From Exophiala sp. HKRS030 (taxonomy: Eukaryota; Ascomycota; Eurotiomycetes; Chaetothyriales; Herpotrichiellaceae): a stretch of 64,000 nucleotides of DNA. Both the position numbers and the translations under genes were made by a program. Below, in pieces: positions 45,302 to 57,042 of the stretch. Positions within the stretch are counted from its first letter, which is position 1, and every line of letters starts with the position of its first letter. Below the pieces are notes generated by a model. That model was given only the letters and a program-made list of their open reading frames with translations, was not told the origin of the DNA and ran no database searches. The DNA lies in the NCBI GenBank assembly GCA_023897205.1, contig JAHWDD010000001.1, positions 3,038,001 through 3,102,000 of the forward strand, in the 5' to 3' direction.

Positions 45302-46728
45302 ATGCCTGGACGTCTAGAAACATGGCCTGCGTGGCCCGAATATACCGCAGAAGCCGGTGAACAAGGCGAAGATCTCGTCGAGTACAAAAAGAGTATTGTC
45401 GAGCAATACGGCAAAGAAAACATCATCAACAGCTGGCTCAAGGTCTGCAAGGAGCTTGAAACGATTACCTTGAACATCGCCGATCAAGGCACTGCGGCCA
45501 TACCAGAGCTTCGATACGAAGACGTTTTTCATCTTGATGTTGATGGAAAGCAAAAGCTTAAGGACGTTGGATGTTTCGTCGTCCGAGATGTATATCCCCG
45601 CAGCCAGGCCGATCAATGGTTTCAGGATTTAAAATCATATGTTGCTGCAAACAAAGACCAGGTCAAAGGTGAGTCCATATTCCAACCCCAACCCCACCGT
45701 CGCAAAACCATTATTTGAAAACGAAAAGGAAATTGTGGTTTGGAGATCACAAATCTTTTTGAACATCTGGCTGAAACAATTTGAAAGGATGGCCGGAGAC
45801 GTCGCCTGCAATCTTCAGGCTTTACTTCTCGCCCACACAGATGGCGGCGCGATCACACCCGAATCAACTCAAGTTGAGCCGAGAACTCAATTCATGGTGG
45901 CACGACGACTCGAACTCATCGTCGCCGGAGCCACTCTCGTATGCCGACGCGGTGCGCATACGACCACCAGGAGTGCCGTTCGTGGGGCTCGGGCCTCACA
46001 TCGACGCTGGTAGTCTATCACGCTGGGCCGACCCCACATACCAGTCGTTCTACTCTGCAGTGTTCTCGGGCCATCCTGAAGCGTTCGACAACTACGACCT
46101 GACGACCCGGAAGGCAGCCAAACAGGCCTTGTTCGCCGGGGCCGCGCACTCTCGCGTCTTCAGGAGCTTCCAGGGCTGGACAGCATTGACCAGCGCCGGC
46201 CCAGGCGAGGGCAGCCTGATGTTGTATCCAAACGTCAAATGGACCTCGGCGTACCTGATGTTACGGCCGTTCTTCCGTGCTCCACCGTCCGAGGACGATA
46301 TCATGGACGCCGCGAAATGGACCTTCGATGTCGACAGCCCCTGGTTTCCGGGCACATTTCGTGAGCACAGCCAGGCGCTCAGCCTCTCGTCGCATCCCCA
46401 TCTGCGTCTGCGCGACTGTATGGTCCATATCCCGCATATGAACCCTGGCGACACTGTGTGGTGGCACGCCGACATGTGTCATGCTGTCGAGGTTGATCAC
46501 AATGGTGATCACGAGGCGAGCGTCGCATACATTGCCGCGACGCCATCGACCGACGAGAACCGCAAATACATCAAGGGTCAATTGGATGATTTCTTGGCCG
46601 GCATTCCGCCTGAAGATTTCAGAGGCGGATCAAGCGAACGAGATTTTAGACTGTTTACAGGGGAGAAGGGCATCCTCAGTGGCGACGATGGGAGAAGGGC
46701 CATGGGCTTCGACCTAATTACCGTGTAG
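45302..46728 (+). CDS. DUF1479 family protein, putative Fe(II)/2OG-type oxygenase (two exons)
   Basis: My model is exons 45302-45668 and 45788-46728 with a 119-bp intron (GTGAGT...GAAAG), giving 435 residues. The join gives DQVKGWPETSPAIFRLYFS, matching the family's block. The second exon carries GLGPHIDAGSLSRWADPTY with an H-x-D pair, and near the C-terminus PGDTVWWHADMCHAVEV with further His; together these look like a 2-His-1-carboxylate iron site. DUF1479 is widespread in fungi and some bacteria (for example YbiU) and is uncharacterised, so an oxidative role is inference. No signal peptide is seen, so it is probably cytosolic. The ATG at 45302 is chosen because the open frame upstream has only TTG. 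It is divergent from a C6 regulator, a common arrangement for regulator and target. Confidence 0.85.
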
Positions 46729-48016
46729 ATACTAGTCTAGAGGTAGACATAGGGTATTTTCTTCAGAAAATGCCGAGCAGAGGTTTCGAGACCCCGAGGA
46801 TTAGATTTCGCTACAACTTCCTTCATGTTCTGGATGGCCTTGGAATAGAAATTCGTCCATGGGTACCTTTCCCTAGGTGCCTCGCATTCCCAACTTGTCC
46901 ATGTCCGAAATGAAAGATGGGGTTCTACTAACCCTTTCCCACCATTGTTGGAGCGTCGGGGTGGAGTGATCGACCACTAGCCTCGTCGCTTCGCAGCGGC
47001 CTCAATTTCGTGCAACGGCTATCACCATGGCAAAAAGTGGCGGGTGGCCTTTCGACGACGCCAAAAAAAAACGAATGCCATTCTTCCAGCTGCTTTTGGA
47101 ACATTCTTCCAGAATCCCTCTCTCTGTATTGTGTCACCAACTAAGCGAGGTTGGCAGCCTCCTTAGACACTAGCCCATGGCCCCCGGCCATCTGTACGGA
47201 GTAGACAATGGTATGCACTCCCGGTGTCCGAAGTTATATCCTTGCCCCGGCTAAACTTGTTTGTGCGTGTCCATAGCGCGTCGACAAGATGAGTCGGACG
47301 CCCGTCTTGCTTGGCAGGCTATAACCACTTTAGTTAGTAGTTAGGACGGTATGAACTCGTGTTGAGCTCGGAGAACGGAGAGTTGTGAATACTCTAGTCC
47401 GAGCTATTAGAGCGCGTCGGACTAAACAATTGAGCTTGTTGGCTGGGGTGCATTTCCTGTTGTCTCTGGAGTGAAGTTTGAGAGCTGTATGAAAGTTATG
47501 CTAATCTCGCTAAGAATCAAGTCCTGATGATTGGACAGTTCGAACACAAATCCCGGCACACCTTGGAGAAAAACGAATGGAAACATCGGGTTACGGAATG
47601 TGTGGTTCCAGCGGGGGCTCAACGAGGCTGGCTACGGAGGAGTTTCTCGCTCTGGGTTGTTTTGTTTTTTGTCGAATTATCGAAATGTCTAGGATGTGCA
47701 GGGATGTGTTAAGTCGCATCAATCATTGTTTCAACAAGATCTGCTTGCAAGCAGAAATGCTAGGGCTATTTTCAAAAGGAGAGCTTCTGTGGTGCGAATA
47801 AGGAGAGCCTCGATAGAAGGCCGAATATGCTTGCGAGAAAAACGCACAGCTCACAGTCGATGGTGTCATGATTCATCGTTCTCGACGTAAAGTCATTCCT
47901 GAAATCGGGTATCTCGAGAGATTTAAGCCTCCTGCCACCAATGACCCTCTGAACCGTAGAATGTAGATATTTTAGAATTATTGCAATGCTGCCTCCATGA
48001 ATGTCTGCTCATTTCT
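46729..48016. other. Intergenic between convergent DUF1479 and second C6 regulator
   Basis: 1.3 kb. It contains a TACGGAGTA copy at 47195-47203. No coding content is recognised. Confidence 0.45.
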
Positions 48017-50563
48017 CTATATTATATTTGCGATCGTCATGCGTGATCGATTGTTGTCTTGGACCTGGCTTGAAGCACCAATCGGGGCGAGTCTCGGACC
48101 AGGCGTTGGCGACACCGCCGTCGAAGTTGTTGAACGGGAATACTCGGACTGGATGTGGTTATGACCACTATCTCGCGATTCCGTCAGTTGTTGTAAATAT
48201 CTAGCCGCTCTTTCGATGTGTTGCCAGCCTCCCCAGTCGTGCTGCTCCTCTTCGGTAAGCATACCATCCCAGGAGGGTAGTTGTGTTTCAATTCTTTGTT
48301 GAGCTTCTTGCTCTATGCTGGTATGTCGTGGACGACCGTGCTTTTGCCGTCTGCTGAGGTGCGTTCCTGTTTCAGCATTTCCCCAGACCCAACTATTTGT
48401 GGTGGCTTGAAGATCGGCGGAAAGAAACACGAGGGTTTCCTCGTCTTGTTCCACATCGACGTGTGGTGATTGCTCATATCGTTCTATTAGACGCCGGGCA
48501 AATGAAGCAAGATATCTGCCGCAACAAATGTTGACTGGTCTCGCCTCCCCAACAATTGTCGCCGCTCGAAGGACAATGAAGAAGGCCTCATAATGTTGTC
48601 TGAATAGCAAGAATAACATGCACCGCCACAAGTGTGTACAGAGCAGTGTCGTAGCAGATAATACGAATCGTTGTTCCCATTCGTGAGATTGTATATGAGG
48701 CACCATGCATCTTGAAAGCAACGATGCAGTGTCTCGACATGCGTGTAGGCATTGCTCAATGGCCTGTAATCTTTGTTCGGGAGAACAAGATGGTGATAGG
48801 TTGTGACGATGTAGTAGAATCCTGGTGTTCTGAAAGTGTAACACAGGCGCCATGATACAAGGATCCAAAGGAGACGAGGCAGACAACTGTAACACCCGGG
48901 GAAAGAGTTGCATGCAGTCCCCTAGATAGCTCTCGAACTTGTTCAAATCCTCATTCGTAATACACAGTGTTCGGAAAGTCTTTGCTAGTGGCAACATAAG
49001 ACGTGCGATGTGAAGGTTTGCCAATAACAGAGTGGGTGGCAATGGAGTCTGCGCATCTTCGGCGCCCAAACGCTCATCATCAAGGACTTCTGGATACTCT
49101 GTATCAAATTCCTCGTCGTTGATCAACATCGGCTTTCCAAGCTCCAATGCAAGCAGACTAGAAAAAGCAAAAGTCAGCTCCAATCGCTGCTGGCACGTAG
49201 AGACAATATACTTACCGGTCCCATATGTAGAAAGAATAGAAGATACGTTTCCGCATCTCTCCCTCTACTGGTGACCATTGTCCACCCTGTACGTGAAATC
49301 CTAGATCTTGTATAATACGAATTGCGGAACCCAGCCAGATCCAGCTCGCCGATTTTCGGTTCATTTCAGCGAGGGAAATGCTGGCCAGAAAGGCCACTAT
49401 CGCTTGATTAGGTGAAACCTCATCTTCCCAAAAGTTGATTGATGAAATCGCCCTTGTCAGGTAGTCCTGCGCTTCACTAAGTCTTGACGGATCATGTGTA
49501 GCAAGAGCTCCATTGGCAAGGACTGCGTAGAGTAAAGCCAACCAATCTTTAGGCAGTAACTCTGAATGGCCCTTTTCCATGAAATTGGCAAAGTGCTGTT
49601 GAAACGAGGGCCAATGCAGGATGGGAAACAATCGGTGGACGCTTTCGTGGTAATAGTGAAAAAGTCGTTCAGCCCCAGTCTGCGAGGGGAAGCCAGGCAC
49701 ATCTGAAACATGCGAGTATGCAGAATGCGATCGGGATGAAGCTCCTGTCACGGGCGGTTTCAGGAGTCCACGACCAACATCATTCAGCTGCGACCTTGCG
49801 TATGTGAGATCTTGCGGTGATCTTGCTTTTAACATCCTTCGAGGAGACTTTCCAACAGTTGCCGATTCGGTAAGCGTAGAAGAGGAAGAGCCCGGACGCA
49901 GTTCGGTCGAAATATCGATCTTTCGTTCGACGGCGCGAAAGCGTTCGAGTTGTTGGCGAGCATCTACAAGTTGGCGCTCTAGATCTTGAACTTGCCTATT
50001 GACATCAGAGAATGCGGCAGTGTGAACTTTGCACCACTCACTTGATTGATGACATGCGTCGATTTGTATCTTTGGTGAACTGACATCGAACATTGCGACT
50101 TGAACACTCTGTACAGCTAGTTGTCTCTGTCGCATCGCACTACATAATCATCAGCTTGGGACTTTGTTTTGCTCCGTGTCCGCAAGATTACCTTCACTTT
50201 ACGCTCTCTACATGCGTCGCAACTCGGGTCTTTCCTCCGTTGTCGATACGCTCTTTTCGGATTGTGCATCATCATTGCTGAAATCTGAGCTGGTGATGGT
50301 GTGCCGCTGGCACCACCACTTGCTCGAAGGTTGTCGCCGAGATAAGAATTTGTCTCTTGTGGCGAGAGCGAACCCATGTCGCGGTGAGGATTGAAAGGAA
50401 GCATACTTGCTGAACCAAGCGGCGACAAGCCTGGCCGGCTATGCTGAGAATAAAAATGTGTGAATTGTACCGTCGATGGATGATTTAAGTCGTTAGAAAC
50501 GACGGATGAATCTGCTGAGCTACCGCTGGGTGTGTCTCGAATTGGGATGAATAAACTGTGCAT
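48017..50563 (-). CDS. Zn(II)2Cys6 transcription factor with Fungal_trans domain (four exons)
   Basis: My model is exons 50563-50192, 50139-50042, 49995-49216 and 49157-48017, giving 796 residues with introns of 52, 46 and 58 bp. All four ends are GT-AG and the total is divisible by three. The zinc cluster is split by intron 1: DPSCDACRERKVK joins CDATETTSCTECSSRNVRC (C-x2-C-x6-C-x7-C-x2-C-x6-C). A coiled coil follows (SSIKQVQDLERQLVDARQQ). The Fungal_trans (PF04082-type) regulatory domain begins with LFHYYHESVHRLFPILHWPS, then IFYSFYIWDR joins LLALELGKPMLI across intron 3. The N-terminal 110 residues are Ser/Pro/Gly-rich. The ATG at 50563 gives the longest in-frame start; a 5' exon further upstream is possible. 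Target genes are unknown. Confidence 0.9.
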
Positions 50564-53500
50564 CCCCACCGCCGGAGATGAACAGGCGATGCGGAGTACT
50601 GGCCCTCGCTACAGGGATTCTGGAAGATCTGATTTGGATGTATCGACGAGGCATGCCCGCTGTTCAAAATGTCGTCTGTTGAACCATGCCGACAGAAGAC
50701 TTCAGCCGTGATATCGGGACAAACTGAGAGCCCAAAACTGCGTGCTGAAATGGGAAACGACGCCGCCAAAGCCAGGGTCTCTGTAAAAACAGAGACAAAA
50801 TGGAGAATGGTGAGAATAAATGCCCGGCCCTTGGCCAATGATCCACATATGGGAGGCACGGGGTAGTGCGAGGGACTTGCGAAGGACTTGCGAGCGCCTC
50901 CTACAGATCGCCACCAGCAGATCAGGTTGGCCGAGACTGTGGCCACGAAGATTTCGTGCAGGCGTAGGGCAGAATAGAGGAAATTTTTTCTTGAACGACG
51001 AAGAGAATACTGGGGCCACAACCGTTGGCTAGACTGGCTCTGTAACGATGCTACACCTGGTTTGCTTAACGCTTTGTCGATCGAAACCCAACAGAAATTT
51101 GGGGGCAGATCGCTCCCAAGGCTCTCGGAACACCAGACTCGAAATCTGAAAAGGCTATGAAATAAGACCTCTTCCGCGCAACTAGTTAGGGCCCCGTGTA
51201 TGGAGACACCCGACCAGAGGATATACGGTAGCACCGTGCTAGAGTCCAGCAAATCGATCTTGGAGAGGAGCGGACGGGCACGAAAGGAACTGCCGACACG
51301 CGTGGCGTTGGCGAGAAGGGATCCGCCCAGAAGACGAGCATGAACCTAAGAAGTGGGTATGAGATTGACTGTAAACCCGCAATGAGGATTGACAAACCAG
51401 TTGAAAGTTAAAAGCTACCTCCAGGGTGGATTGCATCGAGGTTCGGAATCATGGCGGAGCTCTGGGACGAGCTAAGACCTACTTTGAGCCCCCGGTTCTG
51501 CCAGCCGAAGTTAAAGAAGCTAGCTACAACGTTCCCTGCGACCAAATAGGGCAGTATGGACATGGGATAGGAAACAATTCTTGCATTGGGCGGTCACAGT
51601 TTCACAAGTTGTGACGAGCGGTCTACAATGATTTTCGACTAGACCAATCGAGGCACTCGTTGCGCAGGGGACAGGTCTACATCTTGTAAGCGGATGGAGC
51701 TACTACAAGAGCCGTGCTTGTCTACCGTTAAATCGTCTGATCATAAAACGGAGTATGAATGATTTGAGTATAGAGTGTTCGAAGAAGCATCTAAAACCTT
51801 GGCCACCAACCCTTCAGACGTTGTAAAAGTGCCTGTTATGATACGTGATCGAGGAGCCAAGATTTGTCTTCTACCGTCGCGGCTACTACTCGGACCGTCC
51901 ATGTCATCGTCTCAAGCTGAGGTATTGACAGAGATTAAATGTTAGGTATGGGATTGCGAAGGGTGGCGGCGATCATGAATCGTGTTATAAATAATTCCAT
52001 AACATGTCGACATGGAGCCGTTCGTAACCTCAAGCGTTTTGTGGCGTCTTTGTGGAGAGCGGACCGAGGATGATCGTGAACCTTGACCAATTCAAGGGGA
52101 CAAGCGGTTGCCGTAGTGTGATGGAGCAATTCATGTCCCCCTGTCCTGGAACTTTACATGCTGGTCGAAAGCTATCACGAACCTTCCGATGAAGTGATAC
52201 TCCTGTATTGATTTTCCTGTTATCCGGTGTAAGGTTGCCAAAAGCTCCACCTTGGTCCAGGATGTCCACCGATGTCTGAGCGTCGTCCAAAATCCTAAGC
52301 TCCATGAAGATAGTGAGTTGCCTCTAACGGCATAATTAACAAACGATCAGTGGGAGAAAGCCGCCCGAAAGCCGGGGATGGGTTGACTTGTCAGCTTGGG
52401 TCAGAAGCAAAAAACTCATGCAATGTCCTTGTGTTTCACGGATAGCGCTTCCCCGGAGAACTTCTATTATGTTAGTATGGGTGCCTGCCAGATATCGTGA
52501 TCGTCTGACCACCTTATACATTGACCTTGTATGAAGGTGGAAACCACTCATATTAAAAGGTCGGTTCCAAAGCAAAACAGACATGTCTGTCGAACAACGG
52601 ATTAATTTCATCCACTAGGTCTAAGGCGCGGAATGAGACGTCCATAGTTGAGGCAAGACTCCTCTTTGTGCATAAGACCACGTGAAACACGATAGATGGC
52701 GATGGAATAGTTCTGATGAATTGTCAACTTGTTCGCGGAGGGGCCCTGTACCTTTCGGTCAGATTCCCAAGCGTTTGATTAGGTCCAGCTTGGGCTAAGT
52801 GGAATGTTCGAAGAAGCTTGCAAGAGGCACCCCTGTGGAAGTGGGGTGCTGGTGCTGGGCTTATTCTCGCCGTCGCTGATCAGCGACCTTTAGAGTACCT
52901 ACCCAAAGTCGAAGTCCATGGGAGCTGCACGGGCGTGCCGGGGCATTCAGATTGTGAAATGCAGCAAGCAAACCAGAACCCGCCGTCGATCTCACGCCTA
53001 ACCTGGATAGTTGGATCCCACAATTTAGCGGCTTTTGGATAAAACATGCCCACAAGCAAGAGCGCAAACCGAGAATGGCCGAGCCTTTCAGATTTTTCAG
53101 CCACAATGCAGATTGAACGAGGTTGAAGTTGGTCAGAAATTCTCCAGCCAGTAAACTGATTAGAAGCATGCTCAACTTAAGCCCGGAGTAGTCTTCCGCT
53201 CGCCCTTGGAGAGGGGATATATAGTGTCGCCTTCTCTGGCATCTTGTGTCAAGCACCAACTGTTAAAAGCTATAAGGGCGAGGGGCCGCGATAGTCCGCG
53301 ACCGCCCGCATCGCGCCTAGCGGTGACTCCTCCGTATAGGTAGGGAGAGTCTTGGACAAAGGTGGCGGGGCACCAAGAGCTACAAGCTTTGATGCTAGTC
53401 GAGAGGGTTGATGGGGCCTCGAATACAGGACTGGTGCCAACAGGTTCCAGGGGTGTTAAGAGGTTGATGTAAGGACTGGGGCTGTGCTTCCTCTCCTCTG

Positions 53501-54801
53501 AGCATGAAACAATGTTTCGACTGGATCCGCTTCTCAAGTTGTCAGTCGCTTTAGCGTCCGGGACATGTTACTGTATGCTCGTGCCCACTGCTCAGGGCCG
53601 TGTCAAGAGTGCACCCAGCCTAATGCAGATGCATCAAGAATTGAAGTCGAGATACGGGTGTACAAATCCCTTCAGAGAAACAGCGAGGGCTTGATAGTCT
53701 TTGAGCAGAATCGACTGGGTCGACATACCATAACTTTGCACAAGGAGACTGCTAGATGAGGAAAGTATCGAGTCAGGCTCTGTTGATTGCTGATTCTCTG
53801 GAGCCGGCCGCGAAAAAGCAAGATCGAGGTTTCCAATGCACGAATTCGGATTTGGATACCGCTAAGCTCCCTCTGGGCATCGACAGCGGCTCCACCAAAC
53901 GGTCTGGTTTTCGGTCCATTTTCCCTTTACGTTTTGTCATTGCCAAACACAAGCTATGCTCTCGATTTGCGAATGAAAGACACCGGCGTTTTAGAACAAG
54001 TTTGTCTGGCAGACCAGGTTGGTGGGAAACTAAATCCGACGCAATATGACAGGACAAAAGAGACAACCTTTGAAGTCAAAAGTTAGCTACCAAGCTCAAG
54101 TCGTCAAGACAAACGGCTTGACGGGTGATAGGCTTTCCGAGAATGAGGAAGATCACCGATAGGTGCGTCACTGAACCTCGGGGAATGAAGGTCTTACTCC
54201 GTACGGAATACTTGTTTCCAAGCGCTATCAGATGTGGGATCAAAATGGACTCCGTTTGTAGCATTGTGGTCCAATGATGACCATCGTGGACCAACCGGGC
54301 AGAGAGCAACGAGCAGTAACTCAGACTTCTGAACAATGAGTCAGGCCATTGAGGGAGATCTTAACCCAGATCAGATCGATCTCTTCGTGTCAGACCCCGG
54401 GATCCTCCCTACCTAAGAAAGTCCTCACCTCCTTAATTATGTACCCAAGCACACAAATGCCAAGCTCTGTCATTCAGTCCAGCAAGATACCACACTTAGC
54501 TGGAAGCTTCCGCCCCCCGTATTCATCGTCATCAGAGCCTATGGCCGTCGAACAGATCATCCGGTGTGTCATGGCCAAATTAGACTTGCAGGCACTAAGC
54601 TGGCATCTCGCCAGCGACCAGAGTTCTTCGCGGATGCGCATGTAACGGCGTCATGACATGATATCACTTCAGAGTTGTATTCCGACACCGCTCTTCCTCT
54701 TTGTCAACCGGGATAGTTGCAGAATCAGAGTGCGAGCTTGCCCTACTTAGTCCAAGGTTTAAAATTTGCCGTCGCTTGAAGTAGATCCGAGGGAAACTCC
54801 T
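50564..54801. other. Gene-poor stretch, left part
   Basis: 4.2 kb with only short, mirror-image open frames and no domain, start context or conserved block I can support. It includes the promoter and 5' UTR of the second C6 regulator, and a copy of TACTCCGTA at 54195-54203. No transposase, reverse transcriptase, long terminal repeat or tRNA is seen. Confidence 0.5.
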
Positions 54802-55900
54802 TAGCTAATTTCCTTGGAAAGTGTCGACCCAGGCCGCGTTTGGCTTGTTCTCCGGAAAGAACATGTCAAAATGATGGGTCAAATAATCTGGTAGATAAAC
54901 CCTCATAGGATCTTGTGACGGTCTGCGGTAGATGACAGTTATTAACTCCTGCGGTGACCCTCTTTTCTCGGAGAATCTAAGTCTTCTACGCAGCTCCTTC
55001 ACTGCTGTAACTGACACTTTGTCAGTATCCATCCTCCCTGGCTGCGATAGAATTGCGTCCATTGACTCGTAGCCGGGAGGTCTCTTCTCACCATGTATCT
55101 GAGACCGGGGAAATGGTTGTTAAGATTGGTCCCGGAGTCTATAGGTACAACTTGAATTCTGGATTCAAAGCTATTCACTCCCAGCAGGAGACGCAGCCGC
55201 CTAAGGATTGTGCGGGCGGGCTCATATCCCGAGATCTTGGTTCTAGCCACCACGAAACTTGGGCCTAGTAACTCATGATGCTTTCGGCAACCGTCAATAC
55301 CCCACAAGGAAGGGGTTTTTTCGGCCAGGGCCTCAGAAATGATGCAATGGTGTTCTCGAAATCTCCGGTTCTTAAGCCGATGCCTTCTCAGTCTTCTTTG
55401 TTAAGACAGTGTCTGGGTCTTGCCTAGGTCTTCTTTGCAAGAGCAGAGTGACGACACTGTGAGGATTATGAAAGGACGGAGTTATTCGCCAGGACGGTCA
55501 TGAATAGTGTCATCTATCGGATCACGAGATGCTTGCCCAAGCTACCGAGGAGATGGATCGTTTCGGCTGGGGCCAATCCAATTCGAAACCCTGTAATTAG
55601 TCCAAGGCGCAATTCCACTGCCACTGGCGGTTGCTTCTCTAGGAGTCGATTTACATGCATATGAAGAGGCGTACTGTTGGTCGCCAGTTTCGGCGAATTC
55701 CAGTGGATTTGGATCATCGCATAACTGATCATAGCTACAAACATGGCCAATAGTGTCGAATCTCCAGGTCTATATCTAGGAGGCGCATAGGAAAACGTAC
55801 CTTGTAAATCAGGGAAAACTATCAGGCAGGTTCCCGAGAAAGATGTGATAATCCAGGAAGCTTGCCGATTTGCTCTGGGCACCAAGAGTGTGTGGTTATG
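54802..55900 (-). other. Unidentified coding-like segments, possibly a multi-exon or decayed gene
   Basis: Three minus-strand stretches read like protein. The upstream one (55885-55514) has VNRLLEKQPPVAVELRLGL. The middle one (about 55400-55000) has TPSLWGIDGCRKHHELLGP and YEPARTILRRLRLLLGV. The last (55062-54805, ATG-led, ending WVDTFQGN then TAG) has PQELITVIYRRPS and YLTHHFDMFFPENKP. The last is preceded by a TTTCCCCGGTCTCAG sequence that could be an acceptor. I could not build a full gene and recognise no family. It could be a lineage-specific gene, a relic, or chance. Confidence 0.3.
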
Positions 55901-56058
55901 GTACAGTAATATTGGCTTGATACGTCTTAATTAGAAAAGTCGACGGGACAAAAAGTGGGAGTTTCAGACACAACCACCTAACACGAACAACCAATCCAAG
56001 GTGCCTCGGACCCATGAACGGCCTAAAGCAAGCCATGACCAAAGCTGTGGCGAAAAGA

Positions 56059-56559
56059 TCATCGAGAAGTCGTGTTCTCCCACTCGCTCATAATCTGATC
56101 GACAACAAGGGATAAACCTTCGATCTCCTCCTCGGCTGTTATGCCGGCAAAGTGCATGCTACATCCAACGTAGGCTGGACGTTTGGTCCTTCTGGCTAGG
56201 ATCTTGGCTAACCTGGTGGCATAGTCAATGCTCTCATTTGAAGTCGATAAGGCGGTGCTGATTACATTTCGCTCGTTGAGCCTCTGGAGATTTTTAGTCT
56301 GTGTTAGTGCAAGTTTTGACTCGAAAAGATAACAATCTCGGAGTTTGCCTTGGGAGGATCTGCAGATGAAACATACGTCGGGCATAGCGTAGACGAAGCT
56401 CCCCAGTGGCGGGCTGGAGTTGTGGGCTTCTCCCACGGTCGACGTCGTCAAATGCACCATTGAACAATTGCCGAGAAAACTCAGATGCAGATGTAGACTG
56501 AGGTGAGGATGTCTGGGGACGGACAGTGACAATTCTTTAGGAGTAAAGGTAGGCTCCAT
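56059..56559 (-). CDS. Proteasome assembly chaperone 4-like protein (two exons)
   Basis: My model is exon 1 56559-56377 and exon 2 56283-56059, giving 135 residues. The 93-bp intron has a strong GTATGT donor, a CACTAACA branch and a CTCCAG acceptor. It contains no stop and is a multiple of three, so the unspliced frame is also open (166 residues). Family blocks are PRHPHLSLHLHLSFLGN, GSFVYAMPD, then after the intron IDYATRLAKILARRTKRPAY and EEEIEGLSLVVDQIMSEW. This pattern matches the fungal PAC4/Poc4-type chaperone that, with PAC3, promotes assembly of the 20S alpha ring. It is small and cytosolic. Confidence 0.8.
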   Translation of the reverse strand: MEPTFTPKELSLSVPRHPHLSLHLHLSFLGNCSMVHLTTSTVGEAHNSSPPLGSFVYAMPDVCFICRSSQGKLRDCYLFESKLALTQTKNLQRLNERNVISTALSTSNESIDYATRLAKILARRTKRPAYVGCSMHFAGITAEEEIEGLSLVVDQIMSEWENTTSR

Positions 56560-57042
56560 GATTGTGAGATACCATCAATTCAATACTGGATGGATGTTGC
56601 CAGAGGCCAACCCAATCGGCACGTGATTGTGTTCGGTCTCTCCCAAGTTCAAGTTTTCCCCACGTCGTCAATTGGGAATGTCGCTGGTGGCAGGTCAATC
56701 GTCAAGCTGATTGAACAGATTGACAATGTCAAGGTCGTTATGAGTTGGTGAGACATGGAGGCAGAGCACATAACATACATGATCCCTGCCTGAAGACTGT
56801 GGTGGGCGTTAGGGCTATCGAAGAGAAGGGCTTGGCATTTTCTCTCGTGACCTGTAGAGGAAACGACCACGAACGACCTCGTGCGACCTCTCGCTGGTTT
56901 TCGACGTGATATCTCACCATCTTCAATCAGTCAACATTCTCATTAGTGTTCGATCTGTTCACAGCGACTCACAACTGCCACTAGGTTGTCGGACTCTATA
57001 ATGCTTGCATGTCAAAAGTGAGGTCAAGTTTACACAAAGAGA
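56560..57042. promoter_or_regulatory. Divergent promoter region, PAC4-like (-) / N2227 gene (+)
   Basis: 483 bp between two divergent starts; no element is assigned. Confidence 0.45.

Noticed and set aside
50485..51252. 255-codon minus-strand frame upstream of the second C6 regulator
   Set aside because: It overlaps exon 1 in another frame, has no recognisable content and most likely covers the promoter and 5' UTR.
53172..53537. 121-codon minus-strand frame
   Set aside because: Composition is Ser/Pro/Arg-rich, the opposite strand is open over much of it, and no conserved block is seen.
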